64,000 bases of DNA from Acinetobacter sp. ANC 3929 (GTDB lineage: Bacteria > Pseudomonadota > Gammaproteobacteria > Pseudomonadales > Moraxellaceae): assembly GCF_000369405.1 (NCBI RefSeq), contig NZ_KB850000.1, positions 434,001-498,000 of the forward strand, written 5' to 3'. Position 1 is the first letter of the stretch. Every line of letters begins with the position of its first letter. Both the position numbers and the translations under genes were made by a program. The notes under the pieces were generated by a model. The model was not told the origin of the DNA, did not search any database, and saw only the letters and a list, made by a program, of their open reading frames with translations. This document shows, one piece after another, positions 9,829 through 19,417 of this stretch.

Positions 9829-10038
9829 ATGTCTGATACAGTTACTGGTACTGTTAAGTGGTTCAACGAAACTAAAGGTTTTGGTTTCATTCAAGCTGAT
9901 TCTGGTGAAGATGTTTTCGCTCATTTCAGTGAAATCCAAAGCAAAGGCTTCAAAGTTTTGAATGAAGGCCAACGCGTTTCGTTTGTTCTTGGTCAAGGTA
10001 AAAAAGGACCACAAGCAACTCTTATTACTGTTATCTAA
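9829..10038 (+). CDS. Cold-shock domain protein (CspA family), copy 1
   Basis: The 69-residue single cold-shock domain has the RNP1 motif KGFGFIQ and RNP2 motif DVFAHFS that bind single-stranded RNA and DNA. Proteins of this family melt mRNA structure and act as RNA chaperones or antiterminators. It opens with [16 protein letters not shown]. An AAAGGTTTAAAAGT sequence precedes the start. A near-identical paralogue follows at 10513, about 475 bases downstream. It is closed by a strong terminator at 10055. Confidence 0.97.
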   Translation: MSDTVTGTVKWFNETKGFGFIQADSGEDVFAHFSEIQSKGFKVLNEGQRVSFVLGQGKKGPQATLITVI

Positions 10039-10054
10039 GTACTTTAGACCAGTG

Positions 10055-10087
10055 AAAAAAAAGCTCACAACATGTGGGCTTTTTTTG
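10055..10087 (+). terminator. Terminator of first cold-shock gene
   Basis: AAGCTCACA and TGTGGGCTT form a G-U containing stem, flanked by eight A and seven T. Confidence 0.85.
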
Positions 10088-10326
10088 TGGCTGGAGATAT
10101 GTGTAAAAGTATAAAATGAAACTGGATTATGAGAATATGGTTTGCTATTTGAGGTCAAAATGGTATGAAATAATATGTTAAAATTTTATATAAGCATCTG
10201 ATTTTGTAATTTAAAAAGAAAAGATATGTTTTTAAGTGTATGAAAATTAAAATAAAAGTTAAATATTTTGGTCGTTTTAAATGTCTAGTCTCGTATTGGA
10301 ATAAAAGGTTTAAACAAAGATTGAGA

Positions 10327-10512
10327 TTGCGTGAAAAATGTAAAGTCGTGTATAGTAAAAGCTAACTAGAAGAATAACGCTGTTGATTCAGAAAATCTTG
10401 CATCTCATAGTTGTAGATAAACCTTTCGTTTTATCAGATTTCCTCTCAGAGTTTATGATTCCAAGTTGCTCGCTGCTCAGCGCCCCAAATTTTTTAAAAT
10501 AGGTTTAAATAT
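10327..10512 (+). promoter_or_regulatory. Promoter and long 5' leader of second cold-shock gene
   Basis: TTGCGT at 10327-10332 and TATAGT at 10351-10356 (18-base spacer) would start a transcript near 10363, leaving a leader of about 150 bases before the ATG at 10513. Long structured leaders of this size are known from cold-induced csp mRNAs. No reading frame is evident in the leader. The region 10088-10326 ahead of it is AT-rich with nothing else recognisable. Confidence 0.5.
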
Positions 10513-10725
10513 ATGTCTAATACTGTGACTGGTACAGTTAAGTGGTTCAACGAAACTAAGGGTTTTGGCTTTATTCATGCAGACTCTGGACAAGACGTTT
10601 TCGCTCATTTCAGCGAAATCCAAAGCAGTGGTTTTAAAGTTCTACACGAAGGTCAACGTGTGTCTTTTACAATTACTGAAGGCAAAAAAGGCCCTCAAGC
10701 AAGTGGTATTACAGTCGTCGCTTAA
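10513..10725 (+). CDS. Cold-shock domain protein (CspA family), copy 2
   Basis: The 70-residue protein is very similar to the copy at 9829: both carry [14 protein letters not shown] and [11 protein letters not shown], and they differ mainly in the C-terminal third ([15 protein letters not shown] here). The RNA-binding RNP1 and RNP2 motifs are intact. AGGTTTAAATAT precedes the ATG, resembling the ribosome site of copy 1. It has its own promoter, a leader of about 150 bases, and a terminator at 10743, so the pair is a tandem duplication with separate control. Confidence 0.97.
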   Translation: MSNTVTGTVKWFNETKGFGFIHADSGQDVFAHFSEIQSSGFKVLHEGQRVSFTITEGKKGPQASGITVVA

Positions 10726-10742
10726 AACGAAGCACGATATTT

Positions 10743-10772
10743 AAAAAAAGCTCACTTTGGTGGGCTTTTTTT
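10743..10772 (+). terminator. Terminator of second cold-shock gene
   Basis: AAGCTCAC and GTGGGCTT stem with a short TTTG loop, preceded by seven A and followed by seven T. Confidence 0.85.
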
Positions 10773-10950
10773 AGGTCTTCAGATTTTATTTTCTTTGCGG
10801 CAAGTACTTTTTTTAATTATTCCGCCTTAAGTGTCGATTTTTGTCATAAATTCACCATTTGGTTGAAAAATTGCACTAGCGAGATATACGACTTTTTGCT
10901 AATTTACTTGTATTAATTTGTTAGGCAAATTAATCAGTGTAGTACATTTA

Positions 10951-11082
10951 ATGAGCGTGAGAGTTATGGAAAACTTGGAGCCGTATGCTCAAGGGTTTGA
11001 GCAAGAAGTTCATGTACATTGTAAAAGATCTTTAGGTACGTTGTTATTCAGCTTTGTCGTATTGATTGCAACGAGCTTATGA
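10951..11082 (+). CDS. Small predicted membrane protein, 43 aa
   Basis: The frame encodes an N-terminal polar half (MSVRVMENLEPYAQGFEQ) and a C-terminal single hydrophobic helix (LGTLLFSFVVLIATSL) directly before the stop. An in-frame ATG at 10966, preceded by GAGAG, is an alternative start giving 38 residues. A perfect terminator hairpin begins 4 bases after the stop, which supports a real short transcript. No known family recognised. Single-helix proteins of this size are often regulators of membrane complexes, but that is only inference. Confidence 0.6.
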   Translation: MSVRVMENLEPYAQGFEQEVHVHCKRSLGTLLFSFVVLIATSL

Positions 11083-11085
11083 GAG

Positions 11086-11111
11086 AAAAAAGCACCTTCG
11101 GGTGCTTTTTT
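11086..11111 (+). terminator. Terminator after the 43-aa gene
   Basis: AAAAAAGCACC, TTCG loop, GGTGCTTTTTT: a textbook stable UUCG-capped intrinsic terminator. Confidence 0.92.
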
Positions 11112-11323
11112 AAATTGGGGTCCATTTTGTTTTCGTAAATTTCTCAATTCAAAAAACTATATTTAAGATTCAAAAATAATATGTATTGCTAATCAATGAT
11201 TAATGTTTTTTCAGGGGTGTTAACCTATCAAAATTATTGAAAGATTCTAGTTTTATTGTTCATTCTTGTTGGGATAAGCTTTGTACATTATTGAGTAAGA
11301 AACTGTTTTTAGGTGAATTTCAA

Positions 11324-12742
11324 ATGTACCGCGATATAAAAAAACCAATTCATTTAGATGACGTTGTATTTAAAGAAAGTAAAGCATATAAAAATTCTAA
11401 TGAGTGGAGTTGGGTCAACCCAAAGCTTGGGGAGTTTGTCCACCCTGCAAATTACTATGAAAGCGCTTTGGAAGATTGGTTTTGTTTTGATGCTCTAAAT
11501 ACTGATCAAGAATGTGATGTAGTCGTAATTGGTGGTGGGCTGTTGGGCGCGTCAACAGCATTGCATCTGGCTGAACAAGGTGTAGATACGATTTTAGTTG
11601 AAAAGAATCGAATTGGTTCTGCCGCTTCAGGTCGAAATGGCGGGCAGCTTACTCCAGGTCTGGCGCGGTGGGAAGCTGAAGAAATGATTAAGCGTTTCAG
11701 TTATGAAGATGCTAAAAAACTGTGGCATTTTACTTCTACAGAAGCGATGAGCTTGATTGATCAGATTGAAGAAAAGTATGCTGTAAATTTAGCACGTAAG
11801 CGTGGACATATTACCGCTGCAGTGCATGAAGGGCATTTGATTGCTTTGACTCAAGGTGCAGATGCTCGGAAATATTTGGGTGAAGATCATACGAAAGTTG
11901 TGGGTGAGTATGAATTAAAGGAATTAATCAAATCTGACCTATATAAAGGTGGTCTGGTGGATGACTTGGGTGGACATATTCATCCTTTGGCTTTAAACCG
12001 TGCTTTGGTACATGGCTTTTGTAAAAATGCTGGGAAAGTTTTTGAACAAACTGAAGTCACTTCAATTTCTGAGCAAGCAGATGGCATTTATGTTCAAACA
12101 GCCACAGGCATGATAAAAGCACGTAAAAGTGTGGTGATTGCGGTACACCATAACGCGTTTAAATTACTTCCTGAAAAGAAACAAACCGCGATTCCGTTCC
12201 ATACTTATATTGCAGTGACGGCGCCATTGGATGTGCCACTGACTGAATTATTACCACAGGATCATCCCGTTTACGATACACAATTACAGATTGATTATTA
12301 TCGTGGTGTTTCAAAGAATAGATTGCTTTTCGGCGGGCAAGGAACAGGTACAAGCTGGAGTGTGGGGCACATTAATCAATATTTACTAGGCCGAGTGAAT
12401 AAAGTGTTTCCGCAGCTAAAAAATGTTGAGATGGATTTCTGTTGGAGTGGCGTCAGTGACCTAACCATGAATGGCGCGGTTGATAGCCGTAAGTTTGGAA
12501 ATAAACTGCCAATTTATGCGGTACATGGCTGGAGTGGTCATGGTGTGGCACAGACAGTGCGTATCGGTAAGGCGATTGCGGATGATTTTGTTGGTTCAAA
12601 TCAGGATTATGCGATGTTAGCTAAAATTCAGCATAGCGATATCCTATTTGGGCGTTTGTTGGCACCATTGGCAATTCCAATGTCAAAAGGTTGGTATGGC
12701 ATTACAGGGATGCTCAATCCGGGCAAAATGGTTTCGTTTTAG
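11324..12742 (+). CDS. FAD-dependent oxidoreductase, DAO family (PuuB-like)
   Basis: The 472-residue protein has an N-terminal Rossmann motif (VVVIGGGLLGASTALHLAEQG) and GSAASGRNGGQLTPG, the flavin-binding signature of the D-amino-acid oxidase / gamma-glutamylputrescine oxidase group, and a C-terminal VHGWSGHGVAQTVRIGKAIAD segment. Enzymes of this group oxidise amines or N-substituted amino acids with FAD and release peroxide. The start at 11324 has AGGTG 8 bases upstream; the open frame extends to a TTG at 11237 but without a ribosome site. It stands alone, so the substrate cannot be inferred. Confidence 0.85.
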   Translation: MYRDIKKPIHLDDVVFKESKAYKNSNEWSWVNPKLGEFVHPANYYESALEDWFCFDALNTDQECDVVVIGGGLLGASTALHLAEQGVDTILVEKNRIGSAASGRNGGQLTPGLARWEAEEMIKRFSYEDAKKLWHFTSTEAMSLIDQIEEKYAVNLARKRGHITAAVHEGHLIALTQGADARKYLGEDHTKVVGEYELKELIKSDLYKGGLVDDLGGHIHPLALNRALVHGFCKNAGKVFEQTEVTSISEQADGIYVQTATGMIKARKSVVIAVHHNAFKLLPEKKQTAIPFHTYIAVTAPLDVPLTELLPQDHPVYDTQLQIDYYRGVSKNRLLFGGQGTGTSWSVGHINQYLLGRVNKVFPQLKNVEMDFCWSGVSDLTMNGAVDSRKFGNKLPIYAVHGWSGHGVAQTVRIGKAIADDFVGSNQDYAMLAKIQHSDILFGRLLAPLAIPMSKGWYGITGMLNPGKMVSF

Positions 12743-12767
12743 TGATCCATTTATTATTAAGTACTAT

Positions 12768-12798
12768 AAAAATGCCTCTTATATGTGAGGCATTTTTT
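12768..12798 (+). terminator. Terminator of the FAD oxidoreductase gene
   Basis: AAAAATGCCTC and GAGGCATTTTTT with a short loop. Confidence 0.85.
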
Positions 12799-12923
12799 AT
12801 CTTGTTTCGTGATTAATGGTGATGATATATAGAAATTGAATGAGCCAATTAAATTGATTGATTTGATTTTTTTCTATATATGGATAAGTATCATGTATGC
12901 AGTGAAGTAAAAGGATGAAGTCT

Positions 12924-13085
12924 ATGGATATTATACAAGTCAAAGATTTTTCTGCAGTGACAGGGTATACACAAGCAATTCTGGAGATGGATGAGTGGGT
13001 TGCGACTCGTCCTTATTTCTATGTGATCAAAGAACATTATTTGGTTGATGAAGCAATTCGACTGGAATATTTCATTATTCAATAG
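12924..13085 (+). CDS. Small hypothetical protein, 53 aa
   Basis: MDIIQVKDFSAVTGYTQAIL... is a compact acidic soluble protein with several aromatic residues near the C-terminus (RPYFYVIKEHYLVDE). The ATG at 12924 has AAAGGA 8 bases upstream, an ideal spacing; an in-frame ATG at 12915 overlaps that site and is less likely. The opposite strand is also open here, but without a ribosome site, and I treat that as a shadow. Family unknown. Confidence 0.6.
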   Translation: MDIIQVKDFSAVTGYTQAILEMDEWVATRPYFYVIKEHYLVDEAIRLEYFIIQ

Positions 13086-13269
13086 TCTTATCTAAGCTAC
13101 TCCGAATTTATTCAGTTTGTATTGACGTTCCACGTTAGTATCGATTGGGATTCTCTCTGCCGTATTTCTATGCAAGATATACTTAATCTATGTTTTTGTT
13201 TCAAATCATAGACATAATCTTTCATTTTTTTTGCTATCTTTGCCTTTTCACTTTATCAGAATTCAAATT

Positions 13270-13704
13270 ATGAAAAAGATCTTACTTTTAGCTGCGGTTC
13301 TTACGTCACTTGCAGCGTGTTCAGCAACACCGAATAAAGACACTACGCCACCCAAAATTGGTATGGCAAACCCTGCTAGCAAATATTGCGTTGAGCAAGG
13401 TGGTCAGTTAGAGATTCGAAATGAAGCCAATGGTCAGGTAGGTTACTGTAAATTACCAAATGGTCAAGTGGTTGAAGAGTGGGAGCTTTTCCGCGCGAGC
13501 CAACCTAAATGTATCGCTGATGAAGCAGCTAAGTTGGTTGGACAGTCTGGCTTAACAGAAGCGCAAATCAAGCAAAAAACCAAGTCTGAGATAGTGCGCA
13601 GTGTTGGACCAAACCAGCCTGTAACCATGGACTATCGTGAAAACCGCGTTACAGTAACCATTGACCCTCAGTCTAAAAAGATTACTCAAGCAAGCTGTGG
13701 CTAA
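13270..13704 (+). CDS. Lipoprotein with DUF333 and I78-type protease-inhibitor domains
   Basis: The start at 13270 gives MKKILLLAAVLTSLAAC, a lipoprotein signal with lipobox LAAC (lipidated Cys17). Residues about 33-75 match the DUF333 pattern (ASKYCVEQGGQ..., GYCKLPNGQVVEEWELFR). Residues about 80-144 match the I78 peptidase-inhibitor fold (C..DEA..LVGQSGLTEAQ, MDYRENRVTVTID). The product should sit in the outer membrane facing the periplasm and may block proteases. The combination is known in Acinetobacter; function is inferred. A terminator follows. Confidence 0.85.
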   Translation: MKKILLLAAVLTSLAACSATPNKDTTPPKIGMANPASKYCVEQGGQLEIRNEANGQVGYCKLPNGQVVEEWELFRASQPKCIADEAAKLVGQSGLTEAQIKQKTKSEIVRSVGPNQPVTMDYRENRVTVTIDPQSKKITQASCG

Positions 13705-13725
13705 TCTTTAAAGCAGGTTTACTGG

Positions 13726-13762
13726 GCTCTCAATTGGATTTAATTTAATTGGGAGCTTTTTT
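13726..13762 (+). terminator. Terminator of the DUF333 lipoprotein gene
   Basis: GCTCTCAATT and AATTGGGAGC form a 10-bp stem followed by six T. Confidence 0.82.
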
Positions 13763-13894
13763 GTACAAGCTGTCGTATAAGACTTGATAAATTGAGAAAT
13801 GTACCCATCAATTAATGTATTGAGTTTATTTTATTTGTTGTGTCAGGATTGTTTCATCAATATTGCACAAAGTTTTAATTTTTTGAGATTTGAC

Positions 13895-14461
13895 ATGAAT
13901 CTACTTCTTATCGTGGTATTTGGCACAATTGCTGAAGTTTTAGTTTGGATTGGCGTGGGTGACCTCGTTGGAAGTATGTGGTATGTCTTTTTCTGGTTCA
14001 TTATCGCATTCTTTATTGGGTTAAACCTTGTCCGTTCAAGTACCTCCGGTATTATGCCGCAGTTACAACAAATGCAAATGACAGGACAATTGGGTGGTGA
14101 TCCAGCGGTAACCAAAAAACTTGCACTCGCGATGGCTGGTTTCTTGTTAATGGTCCCTGGTTTGATTTCTGATGTGTTGGCGGTATTGGTACTGATTCCC
14201 CCTGTTCAAAGCGCATTTCGTAATGCATTGATGAAAACTATGGCGAAACGTCAGCAAGCGATGATGGATAAAATGATGGGTGGTATGGGCGGCGGTGCAG
14301 GTGCTGCTGGACCAAATCCATTCGCTGATCTGATGCGTCAAATGCAGGATATGCAGAACCAACAAGGTGGTGGTCAATATCGTGATTCAACCATTATTGA
14401 TGGTGAGGCGCGTGAAGTGAAGCCTGATCAAAAGAAAATTGAATTTAAAGATGTAAATTAA
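13895..14461 (+). CDS. fxsA: FxsA family membrane protein
   Basis: The 188-residue protein has three hydrophobic helices: residues about 1-20, 28-46 and 80-105 (MAGFLLMVPGLISDVLAVLVLIPPVQ), the last holding the PGxxSD motif of the FxsA family. The C-terminal tail is rich in Met, Gly and Gln (MMDKMMGGMGGGAGAAG). In Escherichia coli overproduced FxsA relieves F-exclusion of phage T7; the normal role is not known. The start MNLLLIVVFG is chosen over longer frames as it begins the family domain. It ends at a strong terminator. Confidence 0.9.
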   Translation: MNLLLIVVFGTIAEVLVWIGVGDLVGSMWYVFFWFIIAFFIGLNLVRSSTSGIMPQLQQMQMTGQLGGDPAVTKKLALAMAGFLLMVPGLISDVLAVLVLIPPVQSAFRNALMKTMAKRQQAMMDKMMGGMGGGAGAAGPNPFADLMRQMQDMQNQQGGGQYRDSTIIDGEAREVKPDQKKIEFKDVN

Positions 14462-14473
14462 TCTAATGCGTTT

Positions 14474-14504
14474 AAAAAAGCACACTTTATAGTGTGCTTT
14501 TTTT
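14474..14504. terminator. Terminator between fxsA and the convergent small gene
   Basis: AAAAAAGCACACT and AGTGTGCTTTTTT stem; works in both directions. It overlaps the last codon of the convergent small gene at 14503. Confidence 0.88.
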
Positions 14505-14691
14505 ATGTCTGATCATTCTGTTCTTGCTGATTCGCTATCTGCTCTGAATTGGGCTTTTGCTTATCTACTTCTTTGTTTTGGGGCTGATATTGGCTTGATC
14601 GGAGCGTAGTGATTTCATTTTCAGATTGTTTGTATTTACGACTACGATTTGCTCGCTCGCGAAATCCACCTTTATTAATTAATTCAGTCAT
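14503..14691 (-). CDS. Hypothetical small hydrophilic protein, 62 aa
   Basis: MTELINKGGFRERANRSRKYKQ... is basic in its first third and Gln/Asn-rich at the end (NSEQIANQQEQNDQT), probably disordered. GTGGAA lies about 8 bases ahead of the ATG at 14691; four codons further upstream another ATG exists. No family recognised. Its stop lies inside the fxsA terminator. The reading is plausible but not certain. Confidence 0.5.
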   Translation of the reverse strand: MTELINKGGFRERANRSRKYKQSENEITTLRSSQYQPQNKEVDKQKPNSEQIANQQEQNDQT

Positions 14692-14933
14692 GATGTATTC
14701 CACATGTTTGAAAAGATTATTTTATCAAATTATGTGAAAGATCAAAATAATATTAATAACTTAAAGATTTTCTTTGGATGTAGAATCTAATCAAATTGTC
14801 ATAAAAATTTGTTAATTTGAATGAATAGGTCAGAAAACTAGATTGAATTCTCATTTTTTTTCTCATAGGATAAAAGTATGACATTTGAAAATGTTGTAAA
14901 AAGAAAATAAAAAATAAGTGGTAGGAGGAATAA

Positions 14934-15191
14934 ATGATGTTATATCAATATCATTGTGCATGTTGTGACAAGGTCGTCGCATCAACTGATAAAGAGTGTC
15001 CATATTGTGGCTCTCATCATATCCGTAGTCCGTATGGGATGTGGATGTTTTGTGTAGCGGCCTGTCTTGCAGTTGTTGTCGTGATTAAACTTGCACATTT
15101 ATATACTCAGCATCATCAAGAAGATCAGCCGGTTCAAAGTAATTCATTGTTTGAAATGTTTAAACAAGATAATACCAATTCGAATAAATAA
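14934..15191 (+). CDS. Small zinc-ribbon membrane protein, 85 aa
   Basis: An N-terminal zinc ribbon with two Cys pairs (CACCDK and CPYCGSHH) is followed by one membrane helix (MFCVAACLAVVVVIKLAHLY, about residues 39-58) and a polar tail. The GGAGGAATAA site ahead of the start is strong; the two adjacent ATG codons at 14934 and 14937 cannot be told apart. No precise family is recognised. It may be a membrane-anchored zinc-binding accessory protein. It converges with metK and shares a bidirectional terminator. Confidence 0.75.
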   Translation: MMLYQYHCACCDKVVASTDKECPYCGSHHIRSPYGMWMFCVAACLAVVVVIKLAHLYTQHHQEDQPVQSNSLFEMFKQDNTNSNK

Positions 15192-15203
15192 TGTCGGGGC
15201 CAT

Positions 15204-15231
15204 AAAAAAGCTCGCAATTGCGAGCTTTTTT
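15204..15231. terminator. Bidirectional terminator between the zinc-ribbon gene and metK
   Basis: AAAAAAGCTCGCAATT / AATTGCGAGCTTTTTT, a perfect palindromic stem. Confidence 0.92.
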
Positions 15232-15249
15232 ACAGAAGAATAGTTCGGA

Positions 15250-16416
15250 TTATAATCCAGCTGCATCTTTAAGCGTTTCAACTTTATCTGTTTTTTCCCA
15301 AGTAAAGGCAGAGTCTGAACCTTCACGGCCAAAGTGACCATAAGCTGCAGTTTGCTTGTACATCGGTTGAATCAGGTTCAGCATACGTGTGATGCCGTAT
15401 GGGCGTAAGTCGAAGTGTTCACGAACAAGTTGAATAATCAACTCGTCAGATACTTTACCTGTATTGAAAGTATTGATTGAAATCGAAGTTGGTTCAGCAA
15501 CACCAATTGCATAGCTGACTTGGATTTCACATTTATCTGCTAAACCAGCAGCAACAATGTTTTTTGCCACATAGCGGCCAGCATAGGCAGCAGAACGGTC
15601 AACTTTCGATGGATCTTTACCAGAGAAAGCACCACCACCGTGACGCGCCATACCGCCGTAAGTATCGACAATAATTTTACGGCCTGTTAAACCGCAGTCA
15701 CCTACAGGGCCGCCAATCACAAACATACCTGTTGGGTTGATGTGGAATTTGGTGCCCGCATGAAACATTTCAGCAGGGATGATTGGCTTCACGATTTCTT
15801 CAATAATCGCTTCTTTCAGCTGAGTCTGAGAAATTTCAGGGTCGTGTTGAGTTGATAATACAACTGCATCTAAACGTACTGGTTTACCGTTTTCATAAGC
15901 AAAAGTTACTTGGCTTTTCGCATCTGGGCGTAACCACGATAATGCACCTGAACGACGTAACTCTGCTTGACGCTCCATTAGGCGGTGCGCATAAGAAATT
16001 GGTGCAGGCATCAGCACATCAGTTTCACGGCTTGCGTAACCAAACATGAGCCCTTGATCGCCTGCGCCTTGATCTTCAGGTTTCTGGCGGTCCACACCTT
16101 GTGCGATCTCAGGAGATTGTTTACCGATCATATTGATCACGGCACAAGTTGAACCATCGAAACCTAAATCAGAGTGGTGGTAACCAATTCCATTTACGGT
16201 TTGACGTACAATTGCCTCAAAGTCAACGTTTGCTGTCGTTGTAATTTCACCAGCAAGAACAACCGCACCTGTTTTTACTAATGTTTCACAAGCGACACGC
16301 GCATACGGGTCTTCTTTTAGGATTGCATCTAAAATTGCATCGCTAATTTGGTCAGCCATTTTATCTGGATGACCTTCGCTTACAGATTCTGAAGTAAAAA
16401 CAGCATACTCGCGCAT
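15250..16416 (-). CDS. metK: S-adenosylmethionine synthetase
   Basis: This 388-residue enzyme makes S-adenosylmethionine from methionine and ATP. Family motifs are all present: [17 protein letters not shown] near the N-terminus (catalytic His16), [12 protein letters not shown] (ATP-binding hexapeptide region) and the P-loop-like [19 protein letters not shown]. Length is standard. It is divergent from tkt across a 382-base region in which I found no SAM riboswitch. Confidence 0.98.
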   Translation of the reverse strand: MREYAVFTSESVSEGHPDKMADQISDAILDAILKEDPYARVACETLVKTGAVVLAGEITTTANVDFEAIVRQTVNGIGYHHSDLGFDGSTCAVINMIGKQSPEIAQGVDRQKPEDQGAGDQGLMFGYASRETDVLMPAPISYAHRLMERQAELRRSGALSWLRPDAKSQVTFAYENGKPVRLDAVVLSTQHDPEISQTQLKEAIIEEIVKPIIPAEMFHAGTKFHINPTGMFVIGGPVGDCGLTGRKIIVDTYGGMARHGGGAFSGKDPSKVDRSAAYAGRYVAKNIVAAGLADKCEIQVSYAIGVAEPTSISINTFNTGKVSDELIIQLVREHFDLRPYGITRMLNLIQPMYKQTAAYGHFGREGSDSAFTWEKTDKVETLKDAAGL

Positions 16417-16798
16417 GAACGTCCTATCACTGGTATTTTCAAAAAGACAGAGTATGTTACATCGACTTGGCGGATAGGACTAGCACAAGCTGACTAAAAA
16501 GCAGGAATTTATTCTATTTTCATTATGTTTTTATTGATATGTGTATCAGTAAAATTGATATTTGGTGCTTTTTATATGAATAAAGCTGTAATTGACGGTC
16601 GAAAAATTTTCTGGATTGTGCATTGTTCTGTTTATGACTTGAACATTTACCCACAGAATGCCAAATGAATGCGGGAAAAGTAAGAAATATCGTGTATTGC
16701 ACTTTACCCACTGTCGTTTTTTTAAGACAATAGTCGCAGTTTTTGAAAGATGATTTCTCATCTTCTCTCATATTATTGATTTAATCGGATTCTGACTT
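16417..16798. other. Intergenic region between divergent metK and tkt
   Basis: The region must hold both promoters. Two overlapping minus-strand open frames here have no ribosome site and no recognisable product, and I regard them as chance. No riboswitch or clear operator was seen. Confidence 0.5.
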
Positions 16799-18787
16799 AT
16801 GACAACCCCTTTAAATGAACGTCGTATTGCAAATGCAATTCGTGTCTTGGCAATGGATGCTGTGCAACAAGCAAACTCAGGGCATCCAGGTGCTCCAATG
16901 GGGATGGCAGATATCGCTGATGTGGTTTGGCGTGAATTTTTAAATCATAACCCGACGAACCCACAATGGGCGAACCGCGACCGTTTCGTATTGTCGAATG
17001 GTCACGGCTCAATGTTGCAATATGCATTATTGCATTTGACAGGTTATGAGTTATCTATTGAAGATTTAAAACAATTCCGTCAATTACATTCTAAAACACC
17101 AGGTCACCCAGAATATGGTTATGCACCTGGTATCGAAACAACGACTGGTCCATTAGGCCAGGGTATTGCAAATGCAGTTGGTTTTGCATTAGCAGAAAAA
17201 ACTTTAGCTGCTCAGTTCAACAAAGACGGTTTGAATGTTGTTGATCACTTCACTTACTGTTTCTTGGGTGATGGCTGCTTGATGGAAGGTATTTCTCACG
17301 AAGTATGTTCACTTGCAGGTACTTTAGGTCTTGGTAAGCTGATTGCTTATTATGATGACAACGGTATTTCAATTGATGGTGAAGTTGAAGGCTGGTTCAG
17401 TGATGATACTGAACAACGTTTCAAAGCTTACGGTTGGCAAGTCCTTCGTGTAGACGGTCATGATGCTGCTGCAATTCGCCAAGCAACAATTGAAGCAAAA
17501 GCTGAAAGCAATAAACCTACCATCATTATCTGTAAAACGATTATTGGTTTAGGTTCACCAAACAAACAAGGTAAAGAAGATTGCCACGGTGCGCCACTGG
17601 GTAAAGACGAAATCGTTTTAACGCGCGAAGCATTAGGCTGGAAAGAAGATTCATTTGTTATCCCAGAAGATGTATATGCAGCTTGGGATGCAAAAGCGAA
17701 AGGTCAAACCTCTGAAGCAGCTTGGAATGAATTATTTGCTCAATATCAAGCAAAATATCCAACGGAAGCGGCTGAATTATTACGTCGTATCAATGGCGAT
17801 TTACCAGCTGAATTTGCTGCGCAAGCCGACGCATTTATTGCTGAAACAAATGCAAAAGCAGAAACCATTGCAACACGTAAAGCAAGCCAAAATACTTTGC
17901 AAGCATTCGGTCCATTGCTTCCTGAATTATTAGGCGGTTCGGCTGACTTGGCAGGTTCTAACTTAACACTTTGGAAAGGTTGCCAAGGCGTACAAGAAAA
18001 CCCAGCGGGTAACTACGTGTATTACGGCGTTCGCGAATTCGGTATGACTGCAATTGCGAATGGTGTGGCTTTACACGGCGGTTTTGTTCCTTACGTTGCA
18101 ACATTCCTCATGTTTATGGAATATGCACGTAATGCAGTGCGTATGTCTGCATTGATGAAGCAACGTGTGATTCATGTTTATACACATGACTCGATCGGTT
18201 TGGGTGAAGATGGCCCTACGCATCAACCAATCGAACAAATTGCATCGTTACGCGGTACGCCAAACTTAAATACATGGCGCCCATGTGACACAGTTGAAGC
18301 AGCGGTTTCTTGGAAATCTGCACTTCAACGTAAAGATGGCCCATCAGCGTTAATTTTCTCTCGTCAAAACTTGCCATTCCAAGCACGTAATGAAGTTCAA
18401 ATTCAAAACGTTGCGAAAGGTGGTTATGTGCTTGCTGAAGAAAAAGGCGAATTAAAAGCAATTATCATCGCGACAGGTTCAGAAGTTTCATTGGCCATGG
18501 AAGCATATGCACAACTTGAAGGTGTGCGTGTTGTGTCTATGCCGTGTGCTGAAGAGTTCATGAAGCAAGATGCTGCATATCGTGAAGCGGTATTACCTGC
18601 ACATATCCGTGCACGCGTAGCAGTTGAAGCGGCTCACGTTGATTACTGGTGGAAGTTTGTTGGTTTAGACGGCAAAGTGATCGGTATGACGACTTATGGC
18701 GAATCTGCTCCAGCCAAAGACTTGTTCCAATTCTTCGGTATTACCACTGAAGCGGTTGTGGCTGCGGTTAAAGAATTAACTGCTTAA
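16799..18787 (+). CDS. tkt: Transketolase
   Basis: The 662-residue thiamine-diphosphate enzyme transfers two-carbon units in the pentose phosphate pathway. Visible motifs include the SGHPGAPMG substrate-binding region (His near residue 30), [15 protein letters not shown], the [12 protein letters not shown] loop, the thiamine-diphosphate motif [12 protein letters not shown]...[10 protein letters not shown], and the pyrimidine-domain segment [15 protein letters not shown]. The C-terminal domain ends in a normal position. Length and order agree with family. It is monocistronic, with a strong terminator. Confidence 0.98.
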   Translation: MTTPLNERRIANAIRVLAMDAVQQANSGHPGAPMGMADIADVVWREFLNHNPTNPQWANRDRFVLSNGHGSMLQYALLHLTGYELSIEDLKQFRQLHSKTPGHPEYGYAPGIETTTGPLGQGIANAVGFALAEKTLAAQFNKDGLNVVDHFTYCFLGDGCLMEGISHEVCSLAGTLGLGKLIAYYDDNGISIDGEVEGWFSDDTEQRFKAYGWQVLRVDGHDAAAIRQATIEAKAESNKPTIIICKTIIGLGSPNKQGKEDCHGAPLGKDEIVLTREALGWKEDSFVIPEDVYAAWDAKAKGQTSEAAWNELFAQYQAKYPTEAAELLRRINGDLPAEFAAQADAFIAETNAKAETIATRKASQNTLQAFGPLLPELLGGSADLAGSNLTLWKGCQGVQENPAGNYVYYGVREFGMTAIANGVALHGGFVPYVATFLMFMEYARNAVRMSALMKQRVIHVYTHDSIGLGEDGPTHQPIEQIASLRGTPNLNTWRPCDTVEAAVSWKSALQRKDGPSALIFSRQNLPFQARNEVQIQNVAKGGYVLAEEKGELKAIIIATGSEVSLAMEAYAQLEGVRVVSMPCAEEFMKQDAAYREAVLPAHIRARVAVEAAHVDYWWKFVGLDGKVIGMTTYGESAPAKDLFQFFGITTEAVVAAVKELTA

Positions 18788-18803
18788 TTGAATTAAGTGG
18801 TAT

Positions 18804-18837
18804 AAAAAAAGCGCTCTCATATTAGGGCGCTTTTTTT
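18804..18837 (+). terminator. Terminator of tkt
   Basis: AAAAAAAGCGCTCT and AGGGCGCTTTTTTT form the stem and flanking tracts. Confidence 0.9.
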
Positions 18838-18865
18838 ATGATAAAACAAAGGAATAAATAGAAAA

Positions 18866-19399
18866 ATGAGAAGGTTTGCATTATCAAATAAAAAAGAACG
18901 GGGAATTCCACGTAAATTAAGAAATCTTAAGTATTGGAGTGAAAGTTTTAAAGGGTATTTCCCTGATTTAGAAGGGTATGAAGAGAGATATTATAATTGG
19001 AAAATACCTGTAGCTATGAATCTAGTGCAGGGAAAGCATGCTCAACAAGAAATAAAGGCACAGTGTGCCCAGCATCTAATTAATGCATGTCAGTATTTAA
19101 TTGAGGCAAAACCTGTTGGCATGAAATTCTGTAAAGTCGTATGTGTCATTATTCAGCCTGATATGTTTGCTAGCGAAATTTGTTTGTATCTAGATGAAGA
19201 TTATTTTAACTCCCATACTTTGTCGGCAGAATGTTACGATCCTCAATATCTTTTAGCGGATGACATGAGCTTATCTCGGAGATGGGGATTGAACGTTCCT
19301 GAGAAAATCAAGGAGCAAGGAATACTTATTCATTATATTGATCCAATGGATGAAGCAGATAATTATAGAGCTGATCAGTGGTACTTTATTGAAACTTAA
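18866..19399 (+). CDS. DUF3916 family protein
   Basis: The 177-residue soluble protein fits the DUF3916 pattern: basic N-terminus with PRKLRNLKYWSESFKGYFPD, then NWKIPVAMNLVQG, a cluster AKPVGMKFCKVVCVI and the end motif SRRWGLNVPEKIKEQG. The function of this family is unknown; members often occur singly in accessory regions. It is followed 18 bases later by another small unknown gene on the same strand, so the two probably form one operon. The family name is from memory of the pattern. Confidence 0.7.
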   Translation: MRRFALSNKKERGIPRKLRNLKYWSESFKGYFPDLEGYEERYYNWKIPVAMNLVQGKHAQQEIKAQCAQHLINACQYLIEAKPVGMKFCKVVCVIIQPDMFASEICLYLDEDYFNSHTLSAECYDPQYLLADDMSLSRRWGLNVPEKIKEQGILIHYIDPMDEADNYRADQWYFIET

Positions 19400-19417
19400 A
19401 AGACTTGAGGTATTGTG

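Noticed and set aside
9790..10158. Minus-strand frame over the first cold-shock gene
   Set aside because: Fully antisense to a certain gene, no ribosome site, low-complexity product.
11237..11323. TTG-started extension of the FAD oxidoreductase
   Set aside because: No ribosome site, and AGGTG stands before the ATG at 11324.
16523..16771. Two overlapping minus-strand frames between metK and tkt
   Set aside because: No ribosome site, no domain, and they lie in the promoter region of two highly expressed genes.
16417..16798. SAM riboswitch ahead of metK
   Set aside because: No matching conserved core or terminator/antiterminator pair in the leader.
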